Shown piece by piece: positions 11,161-23,421 of a DNA stretch of 64,000 bases. The stretch's first letter is position 1. Each line of letters opens with the position of its first letter. The notes beneath the pieces were generated by a model. The model saw nothing but the letters and a program-made list of their open reading frames with translations. It did not search any database and was not told the DNA's origin. The position numbers were made by a program, and so were the translations under genes. The stretch is from Hevea brasiliensis (lineage: Eukaryota > Streptophyta > Magnoliopsida > Malpighiales > Euphorbiaceae): contig NC_079499.1 of the NCBI RefSeq assembly GCF_030052815.1, forward strand, positions 105,682,480-105,746,479. The letters run 5' to 3'.

Positions 11161-14100
11161 TACTGACTGCATACGTGGTTGACGTTCTGCGTCCCATGGT
11201 ATGACGGCCCGAGGCATTGCGGTGTCCAGTGCCAACGACCCGTTATCCAGTTTAGTCAGCCTGTCATAGGTTACTTGGGCAGTGAAACTTATTGAAATAA
11301 GTTAAGAATATTAGTAATAAAAAAAAATTAGAAATTAAATAAATGAGTAAGATGACCTAAAATAAATTAGAATAATTATTTATTAGAAAGAATCGAAATG
11401 AACTGGACCGATATCGAAATTTACTTATTATGAAATAATATGAGACAACCTAAAAAGTATTGAGAAAATGCTAAAAGATTCGCAAAGAAAATTATAACAT
11501 AAATAAATATTACAAATGTAACACCCTAAGTTCTAGAGTGCGTTTCATCGCTCGGTGACTAGTCTTTGTCAGGACAATAGGATGCCTAGAACCACACTTT
11601 AATAAGAGTGAGGAGACATAAAATAATGAAATACAAGAAAAGAAAACATAAGAAAAACAAAGGAAAAATCATAGCAAAGAAATGTAACCAAGTTAAGCGA
11701 GCCGGAAACCCTAGCGATGGGTGACCGCACAGGGAAGTCACGGCGTGAACCGTTGACTAGCCCTGGACTGCGGGGAACCCTGGAAAACATTTTTAGGACT
11801 TAAATAGAACCTTATTGAAGAATAAATATCATTAGAAAGATCAAAGAAAAATTAAATAATTAGTACAAAGAAAAGTGATAAATCGAAAAACAGACAAAAT
11901 TCTAGATTATCAAAAATCGAATGCAACCCGAACAGGGGCATTATGGTCATTTGACACCCCGAATTGTCTTTTGACCTAAATGTCCACTAAAAATAAATAG
12001 TATTACACTTAGAAAATAAAATGAAAAATTAATTTAGTGGTACCTAAAGTAAATAGCAAAAATCATGGGTTAAATGTGGAATAAGTGGGAATTTAACATA
12101 TTATATGATTTAAAATTGTGAGTGGGTCACTAAGGGAATAAAATAAAACAAAGAGGGGCAGCTGTACTTCCACTAAACCAACAGAAACTTCATCTTCCTC
12201 ATTTGGATTCAAAGTTGCGAATTGAAGAAAATGGAAACCACCATGGCCATTTTTCATGCAAGCTCATCTAACCACTCATTTCACTTCTAATCACTTAGGT
12301 TCCTTCATTAAAGTTTGTCTACTCATCACAAGGAAGAGTTTGATACCAATTTTGAGAAGTTTAAGCAAGGTTTAACAAGCTCCAACCATAAGGTAAGTTA
12401 GTGTTTTTGAAGATAGCTTTGTTAAGTTTTGTGTGCATGTTATGGGTGTTGGTTTTGTGAAGGAAAATTTTGAGTTTGAAGAGTTATTGTTGTTTTCATT
12501 TTGGACAGCCATGGAGTCATGTATTTGATGAGATATTTGTGCATATAATTGTTGAGAAATGGTGTTGATCATGATGATTTAATAACCTAGTGAATTACTT
12601 CATATTTATATGGTGATTTTTGGCACTTGGATGAGAATTGATGAATTGTAGGGCAATGTGGTGTTGAAGAAAGTTTTGGCAGCTTGGGGACACTTGAATA
12701 AATGTATGTATTGATGGAAGTGTTGGCAGAATGTTGACATAGAAGAATTGATGAATGTGTATGTAAATTAGTAGTGGAAATTATAAGTAATGATTAGGTG
12801 TATTTATGTACATATATTTCTAAATTTGGACTTTGTGGTTTAGGGTTGTATTTGATGTATTGAGAATGTTTGTATTCTGTCCAAATTGACCATAGTAAGA
12901 AGTGATAAATGAATATGGAATGATAAAATCAGAATTAGGTATGGGGATTTAAAGTAGAGCAAGTTAAATGTGTGTTTGAATTGGGGTTTGAAAGACATAA
13001 AGAGGACAGTGTGCAAATAGACCTATAACTTTAAATGTGTAACCTCAATTGGTATGAGACCAATTGGAGGTGAAACTAGGCACAAAATGTGCCAACTTTC
13101 ATTGAGAAAACATACCAAAATTCTGCTTGCAAGGTGACCTAAGAAAATGACCAATTCGGATTAGGTGCAATTAGGACCTGAAAAATGACCAATTGGGCAG
13201 CAGTGAGTTTTTAGGCCATAACTCACTCAAAACAGGTCCAATTGACCTGAAATTTTAACCATGAATAGTTAAGACCCATACCTACAAGTCTTATGAAGAC
13301 ACCAAAACCCAGAAATGACCAGAAGCAAGTCAAAAAGCTTGCACAAGTTCGGGTCCAAAAACTGGCCGAACCAAAGTTGACCAAATTGACCTAAAATTGA
13401 CCTAATTTGATGCCATTTGACCAGCAATAGTATAATGACCATAACTTGGTCTAATTAACTCGGATTGACCTGAAATTTTGCCCCGCGTGCAATAAGACAT
13501 AGATCTACAAGTTTGTAGTTTTGACCAAAACCCGAAAACCGAGGGAACTAGATCGTTCGGCTAGGTCAAACTAGTATCCCGAAATCCAGCAATTTGCAAT
13601 GAAATGCAAGAAAACGCAATATACATAGAATTGAGTTTGGTAACACGTACCAACCCTAAAACCCTATCGAATATGACATATTAATGACACTAAGACCTAA
13701 TTTACCTAAAACGCATCGAGGGTCGGTATATTAGGTGATTAAGCAAATAAAGGTATTCAGTGAATTGTTTATCGAACATTATCGTTAGAGGCAAATTAAT
13801 TTAGCACTGAAACACTTCAAATTGTGTTTCTCAGTTAACAAGGACTCAGCAAAAGGGAAAGAAATACTGAGTCAGGACCAGGAGACAAATATCAGAGGTT
13901 TGTGCACAACTAGTTTTCAACTGATTTTGCTCTGAATAATATTTCATATGATTAATTGTATGTTATTGTTTTAAGTTGTGTTTGTGCACAACTAGTTTTT
14001 AACTGATTTTGTTTTGAATATTTCATATGATTAAATGATATATTTTTCTTATGTATTATGTTTAACAAGCATTGGATTTAATTCAATGATTATTGAAATT

Positions 14101-14550
14101 GTTATAGTAGGTATGAATTTAGCTTTGTGAAATGGTATTTCCACAAGTATTAAGCATTGTTATGGATTGAATAAATTATGTTTTAGAAAATTGTGATAGA
14201 ACATGTTTTGAATTGTGATGGCAATTTTCATGGAAAAATGCAATTGTATGATTTGAATTGTGATGAGCATAAAACTTTATTGGATATTGAAATTGACTTT
14301 GAATCGAATTGTATTGTGATTTATGCTCACTAAATGGATTGTGATATTGTTTTATATCTCACTATAGATGCTTGACTAGGTTATTACCCGTCTCTCATTT
14401 GTTGAGAAGACAATGGAGTTAGTTGTGTTTTGATTACCATGGTACGTGCACGGGCTTAGATTTTCCTCCGATTTGAGGTTAGATCTAAGTTTATTTTATC
14501 GTTATGGCCCTTGCGGAAGATTCATTATTGTGATGGTACTGTGCACGATG

Positions 14551-14618
14551 ATTCGACCTCCCCGACCATAGGGAGTTAGAATCTGATTCAACCTCCCCGG
14601 CCATAGGGAGTTAGAATC
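14551..14618 (+). repeat. 35-base tandem duplication in the Gypsy-C LTR
   Basis: Two units, 14551-14583 and 14586-14618, share CCATAGGGAGTTAGAATC with two internal differences. The part of LTR2 that would contain it is missing, so it cannot be tested against the second LTR. Confidence 0.85.
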
Positions 14619-14667
14619 ACATCGAATATGGCCCTTTCGGATTAGTCTTGCATGTTTAGTGAGATAA

Positions 14668-14793
14668 AGAATGATTTTTTAGATTTAGAATGATTTTTTA
14701 TAGAAAGAATGAGTTTTGAGATACTGAGATGATTTTTGAGATACAAAGATGATTTTTGAAATACATAATGATTTTTGAGATACAGAATGGCTT
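14668..14793 (+). repeat. Short tandem repeats in the Gypsy-C LTR
   Basis: Five to six imperfect units of about 20-23 bases with the core GAATGATTTTTGAGATACA. Low-complexity LTR sequence. Confidence 0.7.
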
Positions 14794-15692
14794 TTGAATG
14801 GTAAGGAATTTTGATTTCAAGTATGGTTTATGTATAATTGATTTCGTTAGAATTATTTAAATGGATAGTCATGATTTGATAAATTGAATTTTGTGATCAA
14901 AGTCATTTATACAAATGATTTACATTATTTGCAATGAATATTTTGAGTTGTGGAATTTGATGAGTATTGATTTCCAAATTATTTATCAGAAATTTTGTCA
15001 ATGTATATTGTACTATGTTATAAATTATAGTTGTGCACCACTGAGTTCACCACTCAGCGATAGCTTTGTATGCTGTCGCAGGTAAGAAGAGCATAGAGCA
15101 GTGACTAAGTTTCTTTGAAGACATATTCAGATCAGCTCCAGGTATATCATAGGTATACCCATGTACATAGGTTTTGATGTATGCATGTAATAATATGTAT
15201 GTAAATTATTTGAGCAGTTGTAAATTAAAATTGTACATTGAAGTTGTAAAGTAAATTATGAGTTATTTTGACTTGTAAAATTTGTATTATATTTCTTCTA
15301 TCTCATCCTTTGAAAATACTGAAAAATTGTTGTGGATTGAGTTGAGAAAAATATTGTGTTGAATTTTGTTGGAGTTGATATTTGGAAAAATATTGAAGTG
15401 CTTTTTATTACAGGTTTTCTGAAGAACTGTTTTATCCAAAATACAGATGGCACTCTGCCAAAATTTTTACAGAAATTCCAAATAATTTAAATGTGTTAGT
15501 TCTATCACTTCAGTTCAAAAAGGTTTTTAACACCTGTAAATAGTGCTCACCACTGTAAAAGAAGTAAGAAAAGTTTTTAAAATCCCTTGTAGTGTATTTA
15601 ATGGGTTATCAGTAGACGGAGTTGGTAATTCATTAGGTATACTACGGGATGATGTTATGCCTTACAGAGGCGTAGGGTGTGACATGTCTTAG

Positions 15693-15704
15693 TGGTATCA
15701 GAGC
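15693..15704 (+). other. Gypsy-C primer-binding site
   Basis: TGGTATCAGAGC, complementary to the 3' end of initiator-Met tRNA, eight bases after the LTR end. Confidence 0.85.
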
Positions 15705-15870
15705 AATGGTTTTAAAGTAAATTTCGAACTGTGAATTTGAAATCTTTTTGTCGGTAACTACAACTGCTCAAATGTTTGATACATATAGTACATTTACATC
15801 ATAAATGTGAACTAATGGAGAGGAATCTCCTTGTGTTGGTTGTACAGGAATAGAAAATTCTGTGAGAAAA

Positions 15871-16401
15871 ATGGAAGAGAAGAATGAGACAATAGAACAG
15901 TCTGTGATGGCAGAAGAACAAGCTGAGGCCCCAGCTCCACAAAGTGTCGAAGGCCCGACTGTACCAGTTTTACCGGTACAAATTACTGCACAAATGGCCC
16001 AGCAAATGGCCACTTTCTTTCAACAAATGGCTGATAATCTGTCAGCCCAAACCCAAGTAATGCACCCAACCGCAAGGGCAAAGGTGAAATGGAAAAGAGG
16101 GAGAAACCTATGGGTCGAGCTCGAAAAGAATTTGGGAAGAGAAAAGAATTTGAGGAACCCCGAACTCGTAAATATGATAGAGGCGGATCATCGGGCGAGA
16201 CCACTAAGATCTAGTCGTCGAACAACTAGAAGTTCCTACCCTTCCCGCCAATGTGAAACTTGTAGAAGATATCATGGAGGTATTTGTCGTAAGGCCTGGA
16301 GCTGTTACAATTGTGGAAAACTTGGACACTTTGCTAAAGATTGTACTAAACCACCTCAATCTACTCTCGATTTCACGGACCACAATGTCGAGTCAAGATA
16401 G
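15871..16401 (+). pseudogene. Gypsy-C gag with deleted capsid core
   Basis: An open frame of about 176 codons. The N-terminus MEEKNETIEQSVMAEEQAEA matches the start of gag in Gypsy-H and Gypsy-E (MEEGDRSV). QQMATFFQQMADN follows. The capsid core found in the other elements (EDxxWLERxxRV, then YEREF) is missing, and the frame jumps near Gln-65 to a basic stretch and the nucleocapsid. That has CETCRRYHGGIC and an intact CCHC knuckle, CYNCGKLGHFAKDC (about 16303-16344). The ATG at 15871 fits the family better than an upstream GTG. Without a capsid core it should not form particles. Confidence 0.85.
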
Positions 16402-17261
16402 AAATAGAGTCGGTACTCCTCACCACTATAACACGTTGAATCAACTGAATATAGTAGCGCACGATCGGGCGTCCACTATGCACCAAGGAGAAAGAACGAA
16501 ACTTGGATGTAGCTTTGGTAAGTTCTTAATTTTTGAAAGAAACAATTAGTTATTATTTGATCCCAGCACTACTTACTTATATGTTAGTGTTAGAATTCTA
16601 TGTTTTATTGCTATTCCTTTACAGGGGAATAAATTTTGATGTATTAGTGACTAGTCCTTTAGGATAATAACTACAATAACAAGTATGGTTGACATTAATT
16701 TTGGAAGAATTGTTAGCTAAAAGTATTTTCTAACATACCGTAAATTATAAAGCTAATTGGCGAGCCTACTAATGTATGGCAAGAGGACCTAAAAGTAAGT
16801 TATAGTAATAGAATTGCTCTAGATGAGGGCAAAAATGTTACTGTTAGTAATTGTCAAAGGAAATTGTAATCAGAATCGGTTTGGGATATTAGTGGATTCG
16901 AGAAGGATAAGATGTTAGAAAACCTAGTCCATGAGGTTATAACGTAGTGACTATATAATGTTCTTGATGTTTGTATTGTAAGCTGCAGATTATAGTACCG
17001 ACACGGGATTATTGTGTAGAGCTACGTGCTTCCTCGTGGTATAATAAATTAAGAATATTTGTAAGTAATCTATAAATTGATACAGTTGCACCCGAATAGA
17101 ATACTATTACTGAAAATAAATGTGAAAACTTTAGTAAAAAATTTAAGACTTCAGAACTAGCCTATCAAATGACTACACTTGTAAGGTAGCTAAAGTCAGT
17201 GACTCGGTTATATTAATGTGAATTACCTGTACCACAGTAATTGCTATAAGCTTAAAGATAT
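16402..17261 (+). other. Gypsy-C degenerate spacer between gag and integrase
   Basis: No open frame. A short piece near 16632-16662 translates FDVLVTSPLG, matching FEVLITSLLRQEV of the Gypsy-E protease region, so this is partly decayed protease DNA. The rest, from about 16745 (CTAATTGGCGAGCCTACT) to about 17040, matches the complement of Gypsy-H around 23930-24230, though no domain can be read in it. Confidence 0.65.
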
Positions 17262-17310
17262 CAGTACGACTTATCATCCTCAAACGGATGGACAGTCGAA
17301 ACAAGTAATT
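17262..17310 (+). pseudogene. Displaced integrase fragment in Gypsy-C
   Basis: Translates TTYHPQTDGQSKQVIQ, the conserved block near the third catalytic residue of Gypsy integrase. It lies upstream of the block that normally comes before it (DRLTKSAHFLPV, about 17595), and a second remnant of the same place is at about 17815-17860. It is therefore duplicated or rearranged. Confidence 0.75.
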
Positions 17311-17521
17311 CAGGTAAATTCGAAAAACTCATTGAGTTCCTATAAATAATGAAATGAAATGATAAAAATAACTCAGAAATGTGATAAGCCCTCAAGAATA
17401 TATCGAGAACTTGTGTCATTGAATCAGAGGAGATGGGATGATACATCCCACTAATGAATTTGTATACATTAATAAGTGTCAATCTAGCATACGAGTGGAA
17501 CCTTATGAAACATTGTAAGGG

Positions 17522-18547
17522 AACAGATAACTATGGATGTTTTGATGAGACTCCCGAGGACACAGAATAGTCAAGATGCAGTATAGGTCATAATTGACAG
17601 ACTAACCAAGTCTGCTCACTTTTTGCCAGTCCGGATGGACTATAGCCTAAAAAGATTGGCCAAATTGTACATATATGAAATTGTAAAATTGCATGGAGTG
17701 CCGATCGATTGTCCGACAGAGATCCTAGGTTCACTTCTAGATTCAGGGTAGTCTTCAGAGAGCCCTAAGAACTAGATTGAACTTTAGCACGGCATTCCAC
17801 CACGCATGCATGGCCACCGAGAGGGTTATTCAGAATCGGAGGATATGCTACGGGCTTGCGTGATTGAATTTGAAGGTAGTTGGGATACACACTTGCCTTT
17901 GATTGAGTTTGCTTATAACAACGGCTACCAATCAAGCATTGGGATGCCTCCATATGAAGCTTTGTATGGCGTAAAGTGCGTAACTCCTTTATGTTGGGAT
18001 GAAGTAGGTGAAAGGAAGATGATTGGGCCATAAATTGTCCAGCAGACAGAGGAAAAGATCGATTGATCGAGAGATAGACTCAAGGTGCATCGACCGTCAA
18101 GTCCTATGCCGATCAAGAGAAGAGATATTGAGTCTGCAGTGGGTGATAAGGTATTCCTCAAAGTTTCTCTTTGGAAGAGGATTATGAGATTTGGCGAAAG
18201 GAAACGAGTCCTCATTTCATCGGACCATATGAAGTTCGGAAAGAGTGGGTCCTTTGGCATATCGGTTGGCATTACCTCCGTAGCAAGGATACACAGTGTC
18301 TTCCATGTGTCCATGTTAAGGAGGTACAGATCGACCCATCTCATGTACTTTCGATTGAAGAGATTGAAGTAAATCCAGACCTCTCATATGAGGAAGAACC
18401 CATAAAAATTCGCTTATGAGGTGAAACAATTGAGGAACAAACAGATACACTGGTTAAAGTCTTTGTGGAACCATCATTCGAGCCGAAGCTACTTGGGAAC
18501 GTGAAGAGGATATGAGGAGACAGCACCCACAAATGTTCAGAGACTAA
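17522..18547 (+). pseudogene. Gypsy-C integrase and C-terminal tail
   Basis: Remnant of the 3' end of pol in several frames: MDVLMRLPRTQN, then IDRLTKSAHFLPV and KLYIYEIVKLHGVP (core), a damaged stretch, and an open part at 17806-18033 with DMLRACVIEFEGSWD, LIEFAYNNGYQSSIGM and PYEALYG. The integrase C-terminus follows with PHFIGPYEV (GPY motif, about 18210), IHSVFHVSML and DPSHVL. The end, EATWEREEDMRRQHPQMF and a stop (18485-18547), matches the chromodomain-like tail of Tekay/Del-type elements. Chromodomains guide insertion into heterochromatin; this copy is not translatable. Confidence 0.85.
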
Positions 18548-18577
18548 TGCGTGTAAAATTTCGAGACGAAATTTATT

Positions 18578-18590
18578 TAAGGGGGAGAAT
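18578..18590 (+). other. Gypsy-C polypurine tract
   Basis: TAAGGGGGAGAAT directly before the LTR start at 18591. Confidence 0.85.
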
Positions 18591-21281
18591 TGTAACACCC
18601 TAAGTTCGGTAGTGCGTTCTCTTGCTCGGTGACCAGTCTTTGTCCGGACAAGCTAGGATGCCTAGAACCACACTTTAATAAGAGTGAGGAGACATAAAAT
18701 AATGAAATACAAGAAAAGAAAACATAAGAAAAACAAAGGAAAAATCATAGCAAAGAAATGTAACCAAGTTAAGTTAGCGGAAACCCTAGCGATGGGTGAT
18801 CAGACAGGAAGTCACACGTGAACCGTTGACTAGCTCCTGATCATGGAAACCTGGAAAACATTTTTAGGACTTAAATAGAACCTTATTGAAGAATAAATAT
18901 CATTAGAAAGATCAAAGAAAAATTAAATAATTAGTACAAAGAAAAGTGATAAATCGAAAAACAGACAAAATTCGGTATTACCGAAAAATCGGGAATGCAA
19001 CCCGAACAGGGGCATTATGGTCATTTGACACCCCGAATTGTCTTTTGACCTAAATGTCCACTAAAAATAAATAGTATTACACTTAGAAAATAAAATGAAA
19101 AATTAATTTAGTGGTACCTAAAGTAAATAGCAAAAATCATGGGTTAAATGTGGAATAAGTGGGAATTTAACATATTATATGATTTAAAATTGTGAGTGGG
19201 TCACTAAGGGAATAAAATAAAACAAAGAGGGGCAGCTGTACTTCCACTAAACCAACAGAAACTTCATCTTCCTCATTTGGATTCAAAGTTGCCGAATTGA
19301 AGAAAATGGAAACCACCATGGCCATTTTTCATGCAAGCTCATCTAACCACTCATTTCACTTCTAATCACTTAGGTTCCTTCATTAAAGTTTGTCTACTCA
19401 TCACAAGGAAGAGTTTGATACCAATTTTGAGAAGTTTAAGCAAGGTTTAACAAGCTCCAACCATAAGGTAAGTTAGTGTTTTTGAAGATAGCTTTGTTAA
19501 GTTTTGTGTGCATGTTATGGGTGTTGGTTTTGTGAAGGAAAATTTTGAGTTTGAAGAGTTATTGTTGTTTTCATTTTGGACAGCCATGGAGTCATGTATT
19601 TGATGAGATATTTGTGCATATAATTGTTGAGAAATGGTGTTGATCATGATGATTTAATAACCTAGTGAATTACTTCATATTTATATGGTGATTTTTGGCA
19701 CTTGGATGAGAATTGATGAATTGTAGGGCAATGTGGTGTTGAAGAAAGTTTTTGGCAGCTTGGGGACACTTGAATAAATGTATGTATTGATGGAAGTGTT
19801 GGCAGAATGTTGACATAGAAGAATTGATGAATGTGTATGTAAATTAGTAGTGGAAATTATAAGTAATGATTAGGTGTATTTATGTACATATATTTCTAAA
19901 TTTGGACTTTGTGGTTTAGGGTTGTATTTGATGTATTGAGAATGTTTGTATTCTGTCCAAATTGACCATAGTAAGAAGTGATAAATGAATATGGAATGAT
20001 AAAATCAGAATTAGGTATGGGGATTTAAAGTAGAGCAAGTTAAATGTGTGTTTGAATTGGGGTTTGAAAGACATAAAGAGGACAGTGTGCAAATAGACCT
20101 ATAACTTTAAATGTGTAACCTCAATTGGTATGAGACCAATTGGAGGTGAAACTAGGCACAAAATGTGCCAACTTTCATTGAGAAAACATACCAAAATTCT
20201 GCTTGCAAGGTGACCTAAGAAAATGACCAATTCGGATTAGGTGCAATTAGGACCTGAAAAATGACCAATTGGGCAGCAGTGAGTTTTTAGGCCATAACTC
20301 ACTCAAAACAGGTCCAATTGACCTGAAATTTTAACCATGAATAGTTAAGACCCATACCTACAAGTCTTATGAAGACACCAAAACCCAGAAATGACCAGAA
20401 GCAAGTCAAAAAGCTTGCACAAGTTCGGGTCCAAAAACTGGCCGAACCAAAGTTGACCAAATTGACCTAAAATTGACCTAATTTGATGCCATTTGACCAG
20501 CAATAGTATAATGACCATAACTTGGTCTAATTAACTCGGATTGACCTGAAATTTTGCTCCGCGTGCAATAAGACATAGATCTACAAGTTTGTAGTTTTGA
20601 CCAAAACCCGAAAACCGAGGGAACTAGATCGTTCGGCTAGGTCAAACTAGTATCCCGAAATCCAAAGAATTTGCAATGAAATGCAAGAAAACGCAATATA
20701 CATAGAATTGAGTTTGGTAACACGTACCAACCCTAAAACCCTATCGAATATGACATATTAATGACACTAAGACCTAATTTACCTAAAACGCATCGAGGGT
20801 CGGTATATTAGGTGATTAAGCAAATAAAGGTATTCAGTGAATTGTTTATCGAACATTATCGTTAGAGGCAAATTAATTTAGCACTGAAACACTTCAAATT
20901 GTGTTTCTCAGTTAACAAGGACTCAGCAAAAGGAAAAGAAATACTGAGTCAGGACCAGGAGACAAATATCAGAGGTTGTGCACAACTAGTTTTCAACTGA
21001 TTTTGCTCTGAATAATATTTCATATGATTAATTGTATGTTATTGTTTTAAGTTGTGTTTATGAACAACTAGTTTTTAACTGATTTTGTTTTGAATATTTC
21101 ATATGATTAAATGACATATTTTTCTTATGTATTATGTTTAACAAGCATTGGATTTAATTCAATGATTATTGAAATTGTTATAGTAGGTATGAATTTAGCT
21201 TTGTGAAATGGTATTTCCACAAGTATTAAGCATTGTTATGGATTGAATAAATTATGTTTTAGAAAATTGTGATAGAACATG
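18591..21281 (+). repeat. Gypsy-C 3' LTR (truncated)
   Basis: Starts TGTAACACCC and follows LTR1 almost base for base to about 21280, which aligns with 14206. The remaining 1.5 kb of LTR is missing. Most of the few differences from LTR1 fall at CCG, CGG, CAG or CTG, for example near the LTR starts and at 18973-18990 against 11900-11915. The open frame at 19447-19647 (minus) is identical to 12372-12572 and is LTR sequence. Confidence 0.92.
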
Positions 21282-23421
21282 TCACATTTGATAGGGTTTT
21301 AGGTTTGGTATGTTTTACCAAAGTCATTTCCTTGCTTAGTGCATTTTAATGCAAATTGCTGGATTCCGGGACACTGGTTTGACCTAACCGGACGATCCAG
21401 TTCCCTCGGTTTTCGGGTCTTGGTCGAAACTACAAACTTGTAGATTTAGGTCTTATGGACCGCGGTGCAAAATTTCAGGTCAATCCGAGTTAAGTAGACC
21501 AAGTTATGGTCATTACACTCTTGCTGGTCAAATGGTACCATTTTAGGTCAATTTTAGGTCAAATTGGTCAATTCTGGTTCGGCCAGTTTTTGGACCCGAA
21601 CTTGTGCAAGTTGTTTGACTTGCTTATGGTCATTTCTGGGCTTTGGTGTCTTCATAAGACTTGTAGGTATGGGTCTTAACTATTCTTGGTTAAAATTTCA
21701 GGTCAATTGGACCTGGTTTGAGTGAGTTATGGCCTAAACACTCACTGCTGCCCAATTGGTCATTTTTCAGGTCCTAATTGCACCTAATCCGAATTGGTCA
21801 TTTTTTTAGGTCACCTTGCAAGCAGAATTTTGGCATGGTTTCTCAATGAAAGTTGGCACATTTTGTGCCTAGTTTCACCTCAAATTGGTCTCATACCAAT
21901 TGAGGTTACACATTTAAGGTTATAGGCTAAAATGTGTACTGCCCTCAATATGCTTTTCACACCCCATTCAAAACACATATTTACCTTGCAAAGTTTACTT
22001 CCATACCCTACCAAATCAGTTTTGGTACATTACCAAAAGCACTTTCTACTTTACATTAACATTATTTTGGGCAGATTCCAATCAGCCTCAACACACCAAT
22101 ATCATTCACAATTACAATTTCTAAGTACTATTACAAACACACCTAACCATTACAAATTTTACACACACTTTACAAGATCAATCTACATACATATCATCAA
22201 TCCTTCTAGGTTAATATTCTGCATACATTTCCTTCAATATATACCATTACTCAAGTGTCCCCAAGCTGCCACAAACCATTCTTCAACATCAAAGTGCCGT
22301 CCATTTTACAATTTCCCATCCAAGTGCATAAATCACCACATAAACATGAAATAATTCACTAGGTTACTAATTCATCATGATCAACACCATTTCTCATCAA
22401 TTATATGCACAAATATCTCATCAAAAACGTGACTTATGGCTGTCCAAAATGAAAACAACAATAACCCTTCAAACTCAAAATTTTCTTTCACCAAACTAAC
22501 ACCCATAACATGAACATAAACTTTAACAAAGAAATTCTCAAAAATGCAAACTTACCTTTAATTGTAACTTGCTAAACCTTCATCAAACTTCTCAAAATTA
22601 GTATCAATATCTTCCTTGTGATGTGTAGACAAAGTTTAATGAAGAACACTAAGAGGTTGGAGTTGAAAATGGAGAGTTAAGAAAGCTTGCATGAAAAATG
22701 GCTATGGAGTTTCCTTCACTCTTCAATTCGGCAATTTGAATGCAAATGAGGAAGATGACTTATTCAGCTGCATTTTAAGTGTACACATGTCCCACTATGT
22801 ATTTAATTAATCCCCTTAGTGGTCCACTTAGTCACTTAATCATATAATAAAGTAATTACTCATTTATTCCACATTTAACCCATAATTTCCACTATTTATT
22901 TTAGGTACCACCAATTTAATTTTTCATTTTATTTTCTAAGTGTAATACTATTTATTTTTAATGGAAATTTAGGTCAAAAGACACTTCGGGATGTCAAATG
23001 ACCATAATGCCCCTGTTCGGGTGGCATTCCTGATTTTTCAGATACTGGGTTTTGTCTGCTTTTCGATTTCTCACTTTTCTTTGTACTAATTATTTAATTT
23101 TTCTTTGATATTTCTAATGATATTTATTCTTCAACAAGGGTTTATTTATGTCCCAAAAATGTTTTCCGTGGTTCCCGCGTCGAGGCGATCAACGGTCCAC
23201 GCCGTGACTTCCAGGCGATCACCCATCGTTAGGTTTCCTACTTTAACTTGATCACATTTCTTTGCAATCATTTTTCCTTTGTTTTTCTTGTACTTTCTTT
23301 TCTTTTATTTCATTATTTTATGTCTCCTCACTCTCATTGAAGTGTGGTTCTAGGCATCCTAGCTGTCCGACAACAGTCACCGGAGCAAACAGAACGCACT
23401 ACCGAACTTAGGGGTGTTAGA
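21282..23421 (-). repeat. Gypsy-H 3' LTR (partial, inverted relative to Gypsy-C)
   Basis: On the minus strand the LTR starts at 23421 (TCTAACACCCC, one change from TGTAACACC) after the purine tract, and can be followed against Gypsy-C LTR1 to about 13677. It then abuts the truncated Gypsy-C LTR at about 21278-21283. The CCAATTGG pair is at 21882-21905 with one changed base. The plus-strand frame at 21932-22354 is antisense LTR sequence, not a gene. Confidence 0.88.

Larger units (their letters stand above)
8362..11516 (+). mobile_element. Gypsy-B LTR fragment (first 3.15 kb of the LTR)
   Basis: Begins TGTAACACCC at 8362 inside the Copia-1 LTR and runs to 11516, where Gypsy-C interrupts it. 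It aligns along its length with the Gypsy-B LTRs at 39008-41698 and 42886-45329. It contains the paired CCAATTGG module (about 9698-9725), a TATAAATA box, and the GGC/GCC repeat block. The rest of the element does not reappear after Gypsy-C, so it was lost. Open frames inside it, such as the antisense one at 8331-8603, are LTR sequence. Confidence 0.9.
11517..15684 (+). repeat. Gypsy-C 5' LTR (4.17 kb)
   Basis: Starts TGTAACACCC and ends GTGTGACA, eight bases before the PBS. The left flank is Gypsy-B LTR sequence, where the homologous copy continues uninterrupted (about 40742), which confirms the insertion point. It contains the CCAATTGG pair (about 13051-13075) and many phrases such as CCATAACTC and GACCTGAAATTTT that recur in the B, D, E and H LTRs. 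Confidence 0.92.
11517..21281 (+). mobile_element. Gypsy-C: internally deleted chromovirus-like element
   Basis: LTR (11517-15684), PBS, gag remnant, spacer, integrase remnant, polypurine tract (18578-18590) and a truncated second LTR (18591-21281). The interior is only 2.9 kb, against about 4.2 kb for one LTR, and lacks most of protease, RT and RNase H. Integrase at the 3' end with a GPY motif identifies Ty3/Gypsy. The two LTRs differ at few places over 2.7 kb, so the insertion looks young despite the broken interior; it was probably mobilised in trans. The second LTR is cut where it meets Gypsy-H. Confidence 0.9.

Noticed and set aside
12372..12572. 66-codon frame identical at 19447-19647
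   Set aside because: The two copies are the paired LTRs of Gypsy-C, so identity reflects recent insertion, not protein conservation.
21932..22354. 140-codon plus-strand frame
   Set aside because: It lies antisense in the Gypsy-H LTR and has no counterpart frame in the Gypsy-C LTR copies; composition is that of AT-rich non-coding DNA.
22980..23420. Possible host gene upstream of the 23344-23532 frame
   Set aside because: The frame crosses the Gypsy-H LTR start and purine tract on the antisense strand; no coding similarity.
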